Shown in pieces: positions 34,401 to 41,407 of a DNA stretch of 64,000 nucleotides. Location of the stretch: the NCBI GenBank assembly GCA_910589415.1, contig OU342633.1:10144858-10208857 (forward strand). The letters are read 5' to 3'. Within the stretch, counting starts at the first letter, position 1; each line of letters opens with the position of its first letter. Below the pieces are notes generated by a model. The model made no database searches. It saw only the letters and a list, made by a program, of their open reading frames with translations, and was not told the origin of the DNA. This DNA is from Malachius bipustulatus (taxonomy: Eukaryota > Arthropoda > Insecta > Coleoptera > Melyridae). The position numbers were made by a program, and so were the translations under genes.

Positions 34401-36921
34401 TTGGCAATATTTCATCAAGTAGAATCACCCCCTTAATTTTTTGCGCATAATTTCCGGACATCCTGTATAATACCGTATAGTACGGTATAATACTGTTTAA
34501 GTGTTTAATACTACCTTTTTTATCATGACGTGTAATACGTTTTATACGCCAGTATAATACCTACTGTATAATACACATAGGCTCGTATTCATCAATAAAT
34601 ATAACCCCAGAGTTATATTTTGAAGTTTGATGAATACGGACAATAGAGTATAAGATTAATTATAATACCGCATAATTCCCAACCCTGCGTTATAGGGTTG
34701 CAAGTGATTTTTTGTACAATTTTAAATATGCCTAGGACTTGTCATTTTCTCCAATAAGCAATCAGTTCGACAGAGGGGGAGGGGGGCTTAATATTTGTTA
34801 ATATCTCATGAAGTTTACGTTATTTAATAGTAGAAAACCTAAAAGATAGCACACATTATATCTGCATGAACCACTGCATTCTGCATGATCTCACACACTT
34901 TACCAATACAGATCAGTCACTTTTGTCAGAGTGTAGCAAACAAATTTCGTTTTTTTAGTAGTAGTCGAGTATGCAACATGGAAGTGAGTAGTTCAGAGGA
35001 AGAAAAAAATTTTGGTCATTATTTACATCTGCGTGTCCTACAGTTTCACTATGGCACTTATATGGGGGTGGAGGACGTACCTATAGTAACACTAACACCA
35101 GAAAGGTATTCATTTACTTTGCAAATGTATGGTTAGCAAAAAAACAGCACTATAAATCGGTCTAGGGAGTCCGGTCTTGGTAAGCACCGCATATATAAAG
35201 TCTGTACACTGAGAGTTGTCTGTTGTGATAACTAAGAATACATCATCTCGTTATGTTTCTTACTCCTTCTATTGCATTGCATAGTCAATCGAGTTAAAAT
35301 GGGACGTATTGTCAGAAATACGTTTGAATCGTCAGCAACTCTAAAAAGATGAGCGAGAGTGAGACGGAAGTATCGACTCGCGTCTTGATACGCTTAGATT
35401 GATACGATAAGATTGTCGTCCAGCTCATCGGCTACTGTCATGTGTACAGTGACAGCGCTAAATATACTGATGAGATTTGTTATTTGAAACGTTTTTAATA
35501 CGAAATTAGCAGAATTCCTGTGTTATATTGTACGGTGTGATAAACTATGAGTAACTTAATTTCGCGAATGCCTAAAAATCTATTTCCTTGTTTTGCCTGG
35601 GAAACGATTGAACTCCCTAGTACGTGGACTTGTGGTTAAATTGCTGGAATATTTTACTTGTAAATAAGAAAACGGAGGTGTGTTATTCTTTCTTTTAAAC
35701 GGCAACCAGCAGGTAGGTGACATGATATTTCTATCATGATGATAACAATAATTATTATCATTCTTATTTACTTGCATTATATAATATTTGTTATTAAAAA
35801 GTTGCAAGGCACTACTTCGTCAATAACTTGTCGAAATAATATATTTGTAGGATATTCATTATTCCTCAACACACGCCACTGACACGAACTGCGATACCAC
35901 ATCTGGTTCGACTTAGAAATAAGTGTACGATTCAAATCGAATTAAATGAAATTGTTTAGTCAGAATCAGTGTGGCATGACAACGGACAACTCTCAGTGTA
36001 CAGAGAGTACGCACATAAACATGCAAGGCCAGTGCGTCAAGAGTATGATGTCGCCGCATATGATATGAGTCCGTCCACTCCAGTACCGGGATAAGTCCCC
36101 CAAGCTAACTCAAACGTATCCGGACTATAATAGTGAATGATGTCATGCTTTTTGGAATGTAAATGCAAAATAAAAGCAAATATCAAAACAATAATAGTGT
36201 TACTGTTAATCTCGAAGATTTTCCTTGCCCTGAAAGCGAGCCTGAAAGTGAAGAAAAAAATAGAAATTCGCCCGTAGTGTCAAAGAGGCCTTAGTTGTGA
36301 CCTTAATATTAGTTTGCAACGGCGGTTTTTAGCTTCTTACCCGCCCAGCACCCCTATTTCGCTCCTCGGTCCCGAAAAAATTGATGAAACTTAGGACACG
36401 TGGATGTAAATATTTACCAAAATTTTATTGCAGGTTTGTTGGTACTTGGTATTGCAGGTATTGTGCGCTACTCAGTTAAATAACACGTGTGCCTTCACGG
36501 GTAAATTTAGCTGGTCCGGTCCGTGCAGGTATACTGTGTGCGGTCTTTAAGTTAAGGTAAAGCTTACTTTCACGATATTTTAAAGTCATAAATCCGATGC
36601 ACCCATAAGAAGCAGTTTACTTAATAGATAGGCAGGGTAGGTTGTGGAGAAAGTAAACACTCCTCAATCTTAGGTACCTCTCTCAGGTACCTAAGGATCG
36701 CTTATTTATACCTGTACCTAGTGTAAAAGTTTACTTTCTACTTAATCTATTCTATCGAAATATTATAAATGTAAAGGGATTATGTTTGCCTCAGATTTAT
36801 AACTTTAACATACCTTGTTGAAATACATCTAGTAGACTACAAATCTAATAAGCCATGAAGGAAAAATTCATACCCTTGCATTGTTTTTTGAGCGTTGTGC
36901 TTGTTTATGTTTCCCTCCCAT
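4476..36921 (-). CDS. LTN1: Listerin E3 ubiquitin ligase, 5' part (exons 1-5, residues 1-328)
   Basis: Listerin binds stalled 60S-nascent chain complexes with NEMF/Rqc2 and ubiquitinates the trapped peptide in ribosome quality control (family knowledge). The coding join is 36921-36874, 17695-17498, 17367-17101, 9408-9152 and 4689-4476; all splice sites are GT-AG and all phases match. The translation shows the conserved listerin N-terminus: a start MGGK, then PSSSRKSADLLA, FAGFSGL, a short acidic stretch, TTKLKALQEFAELV, and HEAT-like helices with RVREATQ, LAPYLRQLMGPW and PAASIAKKAIE. The C-terminal RING domain is not in the window; the gene continues left of base 1 and no further exon is seen in 1-4475. 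Introns are about 19.2 kb, 130 bp, 7.7 kb and 4.5 kb; the three large ones are packed with transposons, mostly antisense to the gene. Family assignment is firm. The long intron 1 is inferred from family match and phase, without transcript support. Confidence 0.9.
5079..5714. mobile_element. 637-bp MITE, copy 1
   Basis: Termini are CGGGTGTCCC and GGGACACCCG. The inverted repeats extend about 120 bp inward, including ACACTAGTGTCCACCCCC. Flanks are GTAC (5075-5078) and ATAC (5715-5718), a probable decayed 4-bp target duplication. There is no transposase ORF. It is nearly identical to the copy at 6183-6819. Confidence 0.8.
6183..6819. mobile_element. 637-bp MITE, copy 2, inserted in the LINE remnant
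   Basis: It has the same inverted termini as copy 1 (TGGGTGTCCC / GGGACACCCG) and is flanked by a perfect GTAC duplication at 6179-6182 and 6820-6823. It separates the C-terminus of the LINE remnant from its RT, so it inserted after the LINE. Confidence 0.85.
7694..7734. repeat. (TC)n microsatellite
   Basis: About 20 uninterrupted CT units lie within the decayed LINE. Confidence 0.95.
7747..7904. mobile_element. Short MITE with CGTATTCATCAA termini
   Basis: It begins TCGTATTCATCAAACTTC and ends TTGATGAATACG. Inverted arms include AAATATAACCCC and its complement; length about 158 bp. A shorter relative with the same ends is at 34584-34638. Confidence 0.65.
9152..9408 (-). CDS. LTN1: LTN1 exon 4 (residues 172-256 plus 2 nt)
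   Basis: The acceptor is TTCCAG; the exon reads SAFPPNKIQEAIVFCQEEIL and ends ...VELHNSIITR with 2 nt of the next codon before the donor GTATTTA. The opening (AFPP, then a C-x-x-E-I-L helix) is characteristic of listerin. The phase matches exon 5. The 4.5-kb intron that follows contains a CR1/Jockey-like LINE remnant and two MITE copies. Confidence 0.92.
9583..9868. repeat. Foldback repeat with 90-bp arms
   Basis: The arm at 9583-9674 is the near-perfect reverse complement of 9775-9868 (core GATGCACCGTTTTCGAGAAA), with a 100-bp centre. It lies just upstream of LTN1 exon 4 in the transcript sense. It is probably a non-autonomous transposon; no target duplication was resolved. Confidence 0.65.
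10340..10560. repeat. Left terminal repeat of the Penelope-like element
   Basis: This is the reverse complement of 13200-13352 plus 16447-16505. It carries a CTGATGA ... CGAAA arrangement around a short GAGG/CCTC stem, resembling part of a hammerhead ribozyme core. Penelope terminal repeats are known to carry such ribozymes; here I could not assign a convincing cleavage site. Confidence 0.65.
11000..11685 (+). pseudogene. Fragment of a LOA-like LINE (RT thumb to start of RNase H)
   Basis: The + strand reads NPGKTDMVLFTRRR, KYLGMVLDEKLTW, the WGLKPKIMHWLYT block, RISYGSVVWW, then LQRLASLLITGAMRTIPS and, after a frameshift, the RNase H motif QAEIFAILQAAR. It is truncated at both ends. It belongs to the same clade as the larger element at 19734-26172 and lies within the Penelope-like element. 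Confidence 0.8.
11690..13170 (-). pseudogene. Penelope-like RT plus GIY-YIG endonuclease, broken
   Basis: Reading from 13170 down, pieces include AKFYGLPKIHKP and RPIISSIDTPN near 13055-12975, then SIISLDVVSLFSNIPVEL near 12835-12790. An open block of 282 codons (12714-11866) follows with GSPMGSKASPIMAQYVMDD, KKYVDDI (the YxDD active site), SFLDMLV and SGRYLNYHS. After a frameshift near 11875 the GIY-YIG domain reads GCNLKYIGQTSR and then HATETGHT up to about 11690. This RT plus C-terminal GIY-YIG order is diagnostic of Penelope-like elements. Several stops and frameshifts make it inactive. The Thr/Pro/Gln-rich linker between RT and endonuclease is unusual in composition. Confidence 0.85.
14920..15186 (-). 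mobile_element. tRNA-derived SINE with 12-bp target duplication
   Basis: On the minus strand it starts with a tRNA-like head: A box TGGCCAAGTGG near 15175-15165 and B box GGTTCGAAACTC near 15135-15120. It ends in an A-run at about 14928-14937. The duplication ACCAGATATTCT is at 14908-14919 and 15187-15198. The LINE reading frame continues across the duplication, proving insertion. Confidence 0.85.
15668..16376 (+). mobile_element. pogo/Tigger-type DNA transposon remnant
   Basis: The inverted termini CAGTAGAAGCTCGATTATCC and its complement are flanked by TA dinucleotides (15666-15667, 16377-16378), as expected for Tc1/mariner/pogo elements. Length is 709 bp, against 2-3 kb for autonomous relatives. 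Further ATTATCCG/CGGATAAT words are scattered near both ends. Confidence 0.9.
16095..16235 (+). pseudogene. Truncated pogo transposase N-terminus (46 aa)
   Basis: The ORF starts MSSSNLKKRKKMVVTMTDKL and continues with an LDKGELLKTVA segment, matching the first helix-turn-helix (CENP-B N-terminal type) of Tigger/pogo transposases. It stops after 46 codons; the DDE domain is deleted. Confidence 0.75.
17101..17367 (-). CDS. LTN1: LTN1 exon 3 (residues 83-171)
   Basis: The exon has 89 codons, phase 0 at both ends, between a TAG acceptor and a GTGAGT donor. It encodes ALQEFAELV, a VKSVLPVWSRLY helix, RVREATQAAH and LAPYLRQLMGPWF, followed by YAPAASIAKKAIE. These are the most conserved N-terminal blocks of listerin, which form the part of the arch contacting the 60S subunit and NEMF in known structures. 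A 7.7-kb intron follows, holding the Penelope-like element and LINE nest at 10.3-16.5 kb. Confidence 0.94.
17498..17695 (-). CDS. LTN1: LTN1 exon 2 (residues 17-82)
   Basis: The exon has 66 codons, phase 0 at both ends. The acceptor is the AG of TAAACAG and the donor is GTAAG. It encodes the P-S-S-S start, the FAGFSGL motif and the TPEDIDSILDSSFQLVLKKMLKKDSTTKLK segment, which matches the listerin region where residual Leu/Lys helices precede the first HEAT-like repeats. It is separated from exon 3 by a 130-bp intron. Confidence 0.93.
17696..18590. other. LTN1 intron 1, 3' part, no feature seen
   Basis: AT-rich sequence between exon 2 and the LINE nest. Nothing coding was recognised on either strand. 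Confidence 0.5.
19734..26172 (+). mobile_element. LOA-like LINE (EN, RT, RNase H) with 14-bp target duplication
   Basis: It is bounded by ATGGGCTTAGGTAT at 19720-19733 and 26173-26186 and ends in an A-run. The endonuclease part covers 19734-20463 (IIGCDTNAHHTTWGS, SCSDHRHI). RT follows in pieces at 20735-21217 (YKSPGIDGIYP), 21290-21987 (FFDIEGAFDN, RGCPQGGVLSPL, IGYADDLIIL). RNase H is at 24829-25802 (WYTDGSKTDQGTGAGI, ILTDNQAVLRAI, WVPGHRGITGNEKANELA), then a C-terminal Cys-containing stretch to about 25970. The presence of RNase H points to the I/LOA group. It is 5' truncated, has at least six frame breaks, and is split by the DNA transposon at 22029-24826. Confidence 0.87.
22029..24826. 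mobile_element. 2.8-kb non-autonomous DNA transposon with dispersed internal motif
   Basis: The inverted termini are CCCAACTAACAATTTT, 16 bp, perfect. It is flanked by AG on both sides (22027-22028, 24827-24828), and the LOA-like LINE reading is continuous when the element is removed. No transposase is recognised. The interior is very AT-rich and carries more than 15 copies of TTATAAAAC or its complement GTTTTATAA, many extended to ACAAATTTGTTCTGT. A roughly 130-bp unit is duplicated at 23042-23085 and 23170-23212. The superfamily is unknown. Confidence 0.75.
27572..28327 (+). CDS. LINE ORF1 protein (251 aa) with PHD-like zinc finger
   Basis: Residues 3-50 hold a Cys-rich PHD-like finger (CVKCDLKCKLYSCDSCK ... 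CEKC ... LCPDC). A short coiled coil follows (IDDLQSQFNSLKKAQ), then an RRM-like nucleic-acid chaperone region starting RNRRKTNLILFGLVES and running through IVRLGKYN and RPVKVCLKS. This layout is typical of ORF1 in CR1/Jockey-group elements. The ORF is intact, beginning at ATG and ending at a TGA. Confidence 0.85.
   Translation: MSTCVKCDLKCKLYSCDSCKVGLCEKCADLSASEVRCLDLKKRKLIFLCPDCDSGFKQLPVLIRKIDDLQSQFNSLKKAQEDVSSGGSPSSPSNVDFDFESVIEEVSDRNRRKTNLILFGLVESSHSGPNSMNSGATGDMVAQIIGGISADVDTSDLKIVRLGKYNAGNSRPRPVKVCLKSEHDVKQIIKNSKVLRDDPTYKHIYVSLDRTPQQIELYRKVKVELNTRTEAGERNLKIRYFNGVPRVVNLN
28367..31207 (+). pseudogene. LINE ORF2 (endonuclease and reverse transcriptase), one frameshift
   Basis: The endonuclease starts at FYYQNVDGLRTK (28367 onward) with IGITETRLQ and IFGDFNIPK. 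RT has a RKLKDRMTAGPDQVP block, SNYRPIALLSNFAK, QHGFMEKRSTVTNL, YTDFSKAFDRIDHSVL and SGVPQGSNLGPLLFLLF. The frame breaks at 30378-30384, a run of seven T where six would keep the FADD active site in frame; the rest (to 31207) is open. No ATG opens the endonuclease frame, which starts after a TAA 8 bases before the ORF1 stop. Expression by reinitiation is possible but unproven. Confidence 0.85.
31904..32014. mobile_element. 111-bp MITE, GTCTTATTGAGAC termini
   Basis: The arms at 31904-31935 and 31985-32014 are inverted copies (GTCTTATTGAGAC, GGATAAC, GCAGGTC and complements). There is no coding potential. Confidence 0.6.
32080..33260. repeat. GC-rich repeats of GGAACGGGTCCG type
   Basis: Two clusters (32080-32290 and 33080-33245) carry many GGTCCG/CGGACC and GTTCC/GGAAC words in both orientations, enclosing about 750 bp of ordinary AT-rich DNA. 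This resembles the subterminal repeats of one 1.2-kb transposon, but clean termini were not found. Confidence 0.4.
33335..34468. mobile_element. Long-hairpin element, copy 1 (1.13 kb)
   Basis: Ends are TATACAGGTGTCCGGAA and TTCCGGACATCCTGTATA. The left arm (to about 33780) is repeated in inverted orientation from about 33920 to 34468, so nearly the whole element can fold. The centre contains CTAGGCAACCCTGCAGCTG and its complement. There is no credible protein. Confidence 0.8.
34584..34638. mobile_element. Short copy of the CGTATTCATCAA MITE
   Basis: It reads CGTATTCATCAATAAATATA ... AGTTTGATGAATACG. It has the same ends as 7747-7904, but only 55 bp long. Confidence 0.55.
35014..36418. mobile_element. 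Repeat family Y, copy 2, with nested MITE
   Basis: Inverted termini start GGTCATTATTTACATCTGCG on the left; the right end is the complement of GGTAAATATTTACATCCACG. AATTTT flanks both ends. An ORF fragment beginning upstream reads NFGHYLHLRVLQFHYGTYMG and continues to 35133, and downstream DFPCPESEPESEEKN lies near 36217-36260. It is interrupted by the element at 35202-36003. A related copy in opposite orientation is at 55723-56294. It lies 456 bp inside LTN1 intron 1. Confidence 0.6.
35202..36003. mobile_element. 802-bp DNA transposon, CTGTACACTGAGAGTTGTC termini
   Basis: The left end CTGTACACTGAGAGTTGTC is matched by its exact complement at 35985-36003; the similarity continues for a few more bases. 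No ORF of note. The target duplication was not resolved. It splits repeat family Y, copy 2. Confidence 0.7.
36874..36921 (-). CDS. LTN1: LTN1 exon 1 (start codon, 16 codons)
   Basis: This exon is too short for an ordinary ORF scan. On the minus strand it reads M-G-G-K-H-K-Q-A-Q-R-S-K-N-N-A-R and is followed directly by a GTATGA donor. Listerins begin with MGGK followed by a basic, Gln/Arg/Lys-rich stretch running into a P-S-S-S/G motif, which is exactly how exon 2 starts. The phase is 0 and agrees with exon 2. It lies 19.2 kb upstream of exon 2. The base at -3 is C and +4 is G, so the start context is moderate. The chance of this motif, donor and phase arising together by accident is low. Confidence 0.85.
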
Positions 36922-37411
36922 TTGAATTTCTTTAACTTTCTTCCAACAAGAAAATTATTTGGTTGTTTTGGTGATCACAATCTGTGGATAGTACCTACTT
37001 CAATTTAGGTGGGGAAACTACTTATAGGTGCAAACTTTCTTGATTTTTCAAAACTGTATTCCTGTATTCTCCTCCTCACACTAATGTTATTGAAATTCCC
37101 AGTCAGTCCATGTCCAAAAATTGAAAATGTTTTATTATTCTGTTTCAGCCTTTATTTGAACACTTCAATTATTGAATATTGAGTTGATACTAGTAGTTTT
37201 AACTTTATTTTTATTAGTTACTCTTCTCGGCCAGAGTCAGTAAGTCCTACTACTAATTAAAAATTAAAATACTAAAATAAAATTGAAAATTTTATAATTC
37301 CAATTAAAAATCAGGCAGACAGCTGGTCGGCAAGTATCTTGAGCTGGCAACTGTCATGACAATATGACATGAGACATGATGCAAATAAACAGTAGAAGGG
37401 GTGCGCTCAGC

Positions 37412-37482
37412 TAGGGAACCTGTATTACCGACACTGACGCTTACTAATAGTAAGCGTTAATGTCGGTAATGCAGGTCCCCTA
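37412..37482. mobile_element. 71-bp palindromic mini-MITE with 9-bp target duplication
   Basis: It reads TAGGGAACCTG ... CAGGTCCCCTA; the two 35-bp halves are inverted copies with about four mismatches and no loop. It is flanked by GCGCTCAGC at 37403-37411 and 37483-37491, a perfect 9-bp duplication. One arm of a relative is at 46512-46546. Confidence 0.85.
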
Positions 37483-37590
37483 GCGCTCAGCAATTTATCG
37501 TCAATTTATTGCACTTTATCGGCAATTGGGTCAATATACTCCCTATACAGTGCAGTATAGTATAGGGAGTTTTTAGTAGTGCCCACTGCC

Positions 37591-37716
37591 CAGTGATATG
37601 CAGTATTCTCTACCTCTATTCTTTACGCGATTCTTTACGGGGTAAACCTAGAGAAAAAGACTGTATATTGGACTTGGTTTCTATTACCCCAAGCTAGAAT
37701 CTCTTGTATATCACTG
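37591..37716. mobile_element. Small element of the TTTACG family
   Basis: Ends are CAGTGATATGCA and TGTATATCACTG. The interior has ATTCTTTACGCGATTCTTTA followed by GGGGTAAAC, like the copies at 47361-48032. Confidence 0.55.
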
Positions 37717-38225
37717 AGGTGATTCTCAAAAAATATCAACGTTTTTGAGCGAGATATGGTGATGGCGGGATATCTCTTCTTCCATTGGGCCAACTCTTCA
37801 TCAGCTTATTGGCGTAAGCTTGGAAGTGAACATGTCTTGTCTTGGCATGACAATATTAGTCGTGCAGGTTTTTTCAACCTTCAACGAATCAAATTCAACT
37901 TGAACAGCTATTTTCATCTATGCACCGCTCCCAGAGCGTTATACAGGTTCCCCCTACAGTGCATGTGCTTTTTCAATAAAAAAAGATATTGATAACTTTT
38001 ACCCATTTTTTATGCACCAACAGAATTAATCTTAAAAATCTTAAGAAACAAATTATTAATTTAACATTTCCCTCTGAAACATTTATAGGGAAACCAATAA
38101 TTCGATCTAAAGTTTTTATAATTGAAATCCCTCTGGTGCGTCGGCCAATAAAGCACCTAATATTTTGTTTCCACTTAACTATAATAGAAATAAAATTAGA
38201 TATAAAAATCCATCGGGATAATAAT

Positions 38226-41200
38226 TTATTTCTTTTTCTTAAAGCAAGCAAGAGCTGGAGGTTGGCACCTCCCAAATTTCGTAACAGCATACACTTCAAT
38301 ATTTAGATTTTCCTTAAAATTCAAAGAACTTAATAATGCATTTGTCCTTTTAGCACTCAAAACTTTTGAAACGCATTCCCCATTAATTATGATATGGTAA
38401 CCAGATACAAGTGAATTTTTTGCTGAAGACCATTTAATAAGCAGGGCATCTGACGATATTCGACGAATGTCTGTGATTTCCATAGCAGTAACATCTATGA
38501 TACACTTTGTTGAAATTCGTGGTCTTAACAGTGATTCTTCAGAACTTCTTTCAGCTTTGAACTGCTGCTCTGGGTTACATAAACCGAACGGCTGGTTTTT
38601 AGTGGCCAACTTTTGATTTGCATGAATTAAAGCCGTTTGCAACCCGATGAGAGTGTTTTCGTAGTTAGATGTTTTAGCACCCATAGCAGCTTGTATTTCA
38701 GCTTCCGTACAAGCGCACCGTATTTGATTCAATGCTCTCATTATTTCAGTTAGATCAGCTTGTCGTTGATTGGAATCTTCAATGTTTGTGCTTTGTAATT
38801 TATTATTTCTTGTAACATTTTTAAGGCATTTACATTTTGGTATTAATTGCTTGCATTTATCACAAATACAATTTTCGCAAGTACACGGTAATTGTGATGG
38901 TTTATTATTGTGGTTGCCATAGTTTCTTCTACAGTCATCACAAATGCAAGCAATGCAATTACATGAAGTGCTGTGAAGGATAATTGGATTTTCGCCTCCA
39001 TATGATGATTTATACGTTTTACTTGAATCTTCATTAGAAATCTTTGTGTATACTTTTTTTTCTAATTTTCGTTCTTCGACAATTTCCGAGGATCGCAGTT
39101 GTTTGCATTTTTCACAACTACAATTCAGACAGTCACATGGTGAACATTTTCCATGAACCAGACCCGATGCTAAATTTGTTACATTACGTGTTTCTTGCAT
39201 GCACTTTTGACATTCACATTTCTCACAATCACATAACGGTGAATGATTTGTAGCTGTTCGAAGCTCAATAGGGCTCTTTGATTGTTCGCTAATTTTATCC
39301 ACAATTGGTTTGTCAATACTTCCTACAATCATTTCAGTTGCAATGTCAGAGTCGGCGTGTGTAACTCCAATTTCTGTTAATGGGAGTGGATCTATTATTG
39401 TCTCATCTATTCCAGAATTTATATCTCTTTGGACTTCAAGTTGCATTGAAACAGGTGCGCTAATTTCTTCTTTTATAGCACCTTCCGATATTTTTTCAGA
39501 GCGTGTTTTTTCATTTTCAACACTCTCATCAACTTTTTCCAGACCAGTTTCATCTATACTTGTTGTTACGACTTCATTTTGATCTATTTCATCAATTACC
39601 TTTTTTTCGACAATAATCTCGTTGATGTTTTCAACTCTGACATCTTGGTTTTGATCTTCTTTGTCGGCATCTTTGTTGGCATCTTCACTAGCATTTTGGA
39701 GTCTGGTTTCGTCTGGTGTTGTAGTTGGCAAATCGCCTTGATTTACTTGCTCTATTTGCCTAGATCTATAAAACACTGACTTAAGAACGTCATCACTATC
39801 CGAGGTTGCCTTACACGTAACAATAAAACTTAGGTCGCATTCCTGACAGATGCATTTCGGGCAATCACATTCTTCTGCATGATCTGTTGGTTTTAAAACA
39901 TTATTATTATCTCCATTTTCTTTATATACTCCGAAAGCATTTGTGTTGCTCTTTGTATCAGCATCAGCATGGTCAATTAACGTAGCATCGCGCATGTTGT
40001 CAGCTTGTTGGAGACATGTCTCACAGCTACATATAGTGCAGGTACATACTCGTGGATATTTGAACGGTCCATATTGGTCGTCTTCATTTTGTTTTATATC
40101 TTCTAACTTAGAAACCATATTTGTTTTGGTATCGTCACATTTACAGGAAACGAATCTATCCAAAATATCTTGTAGACTTTTTGGAATTATATTTTTCAAT
40201 TCAAATACGTTGCATGCTTGATCTAGTGGGTTGGCACATTTTATATTGGTGCAAGTTTTAAATAAACAATCGATGCATTCACAATCTGATCCATGAATTA
40301 ACTGTTTTTCCATTTCTTTTGGCTTCTGCTTAATTACAGTTTCTTGATTATTAAGTTCAGGCTTACTGCTATATTTTGATTTATGTTTACAGGTTGGCTT
40401 GCATAAGCAAGATGGACATAAACAGTTCGCTCCATGCGTAGTCGGTTGTTTTACGGATTCCCTTTTCGGAGTTTTTCTGCATGGTTTGCAAATACATTTC
40501 AGACAACTACAGTCTGGTGAATGATCAGTTGCTTTGGGGTGTTTCTTCTCAGTGGGCGGCTTAGGTCTACAAAGACATTCTAAACAAGAACAGTCTGCTG
40601 GATGAGGTGCACCAACTTTGCCGTGACTAATACATTCAAAACATACACACTCAATGAATTGATCAATTAAATTCTTTGGAACAGTTGCTGAGTCTTTTGT
40701 TGTATCAGATGAAAACTGGAACTTACAGTCACAAGTTTTTTGTAAAGTATTGTCTTGATATCTATCAACTCCCAGTTTTCCTCTTGAATACATAATTTCT
40801 GGGGCACAAATTAGGCATTTACATACACCAATGCAATCACATTTAGGTAAATTATAAGATCGTCCTTCCTGCGGTTCAGAAGAAGGGCGATTTCCGGTTG
40901 GTGTTTCTTTACTATGTTGTTGTTCCTGTGACTTTGAACCTTTAGTTCCTTTAGAGGATTGGTCGCCTCTGTCAGATCCTTTACTTGATCTTGATCTGAT
41001 TGATCTGCTCCTTTTACTACTTTTACTTCCATTATTAGAGTCTTTATCTCCCTTTTCTATAGCGACTTTAGCAAATTCAATAGATTCTTTTTCCGGCATT
41101 TTGTATTCTTTACTGTCAGTGTCTGAGGTAGTCTCAACTTTTTCGTTTTCTTGTTTTTTACTATCGGTGTCTGATAATATTTCGTCTTTTACATCTTCTA

Positions 41201-41407
41201 CCTTTGTAAGTGATTGGTTACTGAGACTATTTGTCTTATCACTTGCTGGTGGCATTTCTATTTTCTTCGAAGAAGGTGTTGATCCCAACTTTTCTTCCGA
41301 TATGTCTCGCTCAAATAAATCTTCAACTTTTTGGGCCCCTAATTCAGAGTAGGAATCTTCTGTCGGTTCTTCTTGAATGTGGGCTTGTACTTCTTGTCTT
41401 AAAATAT
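38226..41407 (-). CDS. Cys-repeat gene, exon 4 (Cys repeats and FN3-like C-terminus)
   Basis: The first 40 codons are a third copy of the duplicated block (DILRQEVQAHIQEE ... EEKLGSTPSS). A Ser/Arg-rich stretch follows (SSKRSRSIRSRSSKGS). Then come about ten repeats of the form HG/HS-x2-C-x-C-x2-C-x-C, for example HPADCSCLECLCRP and HSPLCDCEKCECQKC, split into two blocks by an acidic spacer. The last 90 residues fit one FN3-like beta-sandwich (ALLIKWSS, SGYHIIING, IEVYAVTKFG). The stop is TAA at 38228-38226. Confidence 0.83.

Larger units (their letters stand above)
36922..38225. other. Intergenic region between the Cys-repeat gene and LTN1
   Basis: It must hold the 3' end of the upstream gene and the LTN1 promoter and 5' UTR, all on the minus strand. 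I see no clear TATA box. Two small transposons (37412-37482 and 37591-37716) lie 490-800 bp upstream of the LTN1 start. Confidence 0.6.

Noticed and set aside
37412..37482. microRNA precursor near the LTN1 promoter
   Set aside because: The hairpin has no terminal loop and is flanked by a perfect 9-bp duplication, so a mini-MITE explains it better.
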